DNA of 5,157 nucleotides, taken from contig JAWPNA010000414.1 of the NCBI GenBank assembly GCA_045402695.1, positions 1 to 5,157 of the forward strand. The letters are read 5' to 3'. The stretch is from JAWPNA01 sp045402695 (lineage in GTDB: Bacteria > Acidobacteriota > Polarisedimenticolia > JACPZX01 > DASXTC01). Within the stretch, counting starts at the first letter, position 1, and every line of letters starts with the position of its first letter. Positions 4,835 through 5,157 of this stretch are shown here, one piece after another. A program made the translations under genes and the position numbers. The notes beneath the pieces are model-generated. The model ran no database searches. It was given only the letters and a program-made list of their open reading frames with translations, and was not told the origin of the DNA.

Positions 4835-5157
4835 ATGCGCGGAGCGGGTGGAATCGTCTCGCTGACAGGAATCGTGGTGGCGATCGCGCTGGCGACACCC
4901 TTCGACTCGCCCTTCGGGCTCGCTCAGGCCAGGCTGGCTGGGCAGGCGCGGCCCTTCGACTCGCGCCTTGCGCTCGCTCAGGGCAGGCAGGGGGGCACCG
5001 GCCGTGCGTCGGCAAAGCCCTACACCACGTGGCAGTCCTATGCGGGCGGTGCGCACTCCTCCCAGTACTCCGCCCTCGATCAGATCAACAAGAAGAACGT
5101 GGCAAAGCTCCAGATGGCCTGGAGCTTTCCGATCACCGGCAACAGCATCTTCAATCC
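4835..5157 (+). CDS. PQQ-dependent dehydrogenase-like beta-propeller protein, N-terminus only
   Basis: The gene runs off the window; 107 complete codons are visible. Residues 1-21 form a signal peptide (MRGAGGIVSLTGIVVAIALA), placing the protein in the periplasm. From about residue 63 the sequence WQSYAGGAHSSQYSALDQIN, then KKNVAKLQMAWSFPITGN, matches the conserved entry into the eight-bladed propeller of PQQ quinoproteins (W-x-x-Y-x-G, then YS-x-L-x-Q-I-N, then V-x-x-L-x-x-AW). These enzymes oxidise alcohols or sugars and pass electrons to the respiratory chain. Substrate, Ca or lanthanide ligands and any cytochrome c domain lie beyond the window. Residues 22-57 are unusual: they are largely encoded by two copies of a palindromic repeat and give PFDSPFGLAQARLAG and PFDSRLALAQGRQGG, between the signal peptide and the propeller. 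Non-PQQ propeller paralogues such as BamB-like proteins are a less likely alternative. Confidence 0.85.
   Translation, partial: MRGAGGIVSLTGIVVAIALATPFDSPFGLAQARLAGQARPFDSRLALAQGRQGGTGRASAKPYTTWQSYAGGAHSSQYSALDQINKKNVAKLQMAWSFPITGNSIFN
4898..4934 (+). repeat. 37-bp palindromic repeat inside the quinoprotein gene, copy 1
   Basis: The unit begins CCCTTCGACTCGC and ends GGCCAGGC. An inner stem GCCC/GGGC (4909-4912 with 4916-4919) closes a TTC loop, and an outer stem pairs CCT with AGG. It is read in frame as PFDSPFGLAQAR plus the first base of the next codon. It shares 32 of 37 bases with copy 2. Confidence 0.8.
4952..4988 (+). repeat. 37-bp palindromic repeat inside the quinoprotein gene, copy 2
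   Basis: It has the same ends as copy 1, with inner stem GCGC/GCGC (4963-4966 with 4970-4973), loop CTT and a full outer stem CCCT/AGGG. The start-to-start distance from copy 1 is 54 bp, exactly 18 codons, so both are read in the same frame. The 17-bp spacer contains GGGCAGGC (4940-4947), identical to the tail of this copy and possibly a scrap of a third unit. Confidence 0.8.

Noticed and set aside
4898..4988. CRISPR-like pair of repeats
   Set aside because: There are only two units, the spacer is 17 bp, the units are diverged, and they lie inside an expressed reading frame.
4802..5056. Minus-strand frames opposite the quinoprotein start
   Set aside because: They are shadows of the real gene and of its palindromic repeats, which give repetitive Arg/Ala/Pro translations.

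Overview
The window is GC-rich DNA from a Gram-negative bacterium. The evidence is lipobox signal peptides, Sec-type leaders on periplasmic proteins, an outer-membrane beta-barrel remnant, a TonB C-terminal-like domain and a PQQ-type quinoprotein. This mix, together with a short palindromic repeat copied into a coding sequence, would fit a soil or sediment Acidobacteriota (Vicinamibacteria-like) genome. That assignment is inference; nothing here fixes the taxonomy.

Layout: (1) 1-250 is a leader region with a strong Shine-Dalgarno before 251. (2) 251-1552 (+) encodes a secreted vanadium-dependent haloperoxidase / PAP2-type protein with all but one of the canonical vanadate-pocket positions conserved. 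(3) 1553-2224 holds no intact gene; its minus strand looks like a decayed secreted-protein gene. (4) 2225-2440 (-) is a small lipoprotein candidate. (5) 2439-2832 (+) reads as the broken C-terminal part of an outer-membrane beta-barrel protein (two in-frame stops and one frameshift). Its stop overlaps the start of a short lipoprotein ORF (2829-2987, +). (6) 2970-3875 (-) is an exported protein joining a TonB C-terminal-like domain to TPR-like helices. (7) 3976-4461 (+), divergent from it, is a small multi-pass membrane protein of unknown function. (8) 4462-4834 is a 373-base intergenic region with a 22-bp near-perfect palindrome, a 14-bp direct repeat and a leader hairpin. (9) 4835 to the window end (+) is the N-terminus of a PQQ-binding beta-propeller dehydrogenase. 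Its signal-peptide/linker region contains two in-frame copies of a 37-bp palindromic repeat.

Most proteins here are envelope or periplasmic, but spacing and orientation do not show one operon. The middle (about 1550-2990) looks like a graveyard of small envelope-protein genes between intact ones. The best candidate for something unusual is the paired 37-bp repeat in the quinoprotein gene. Its two copies differ by a compensatory base change that preserves the hairpin, and the 54-bp period keeps the reading frame.
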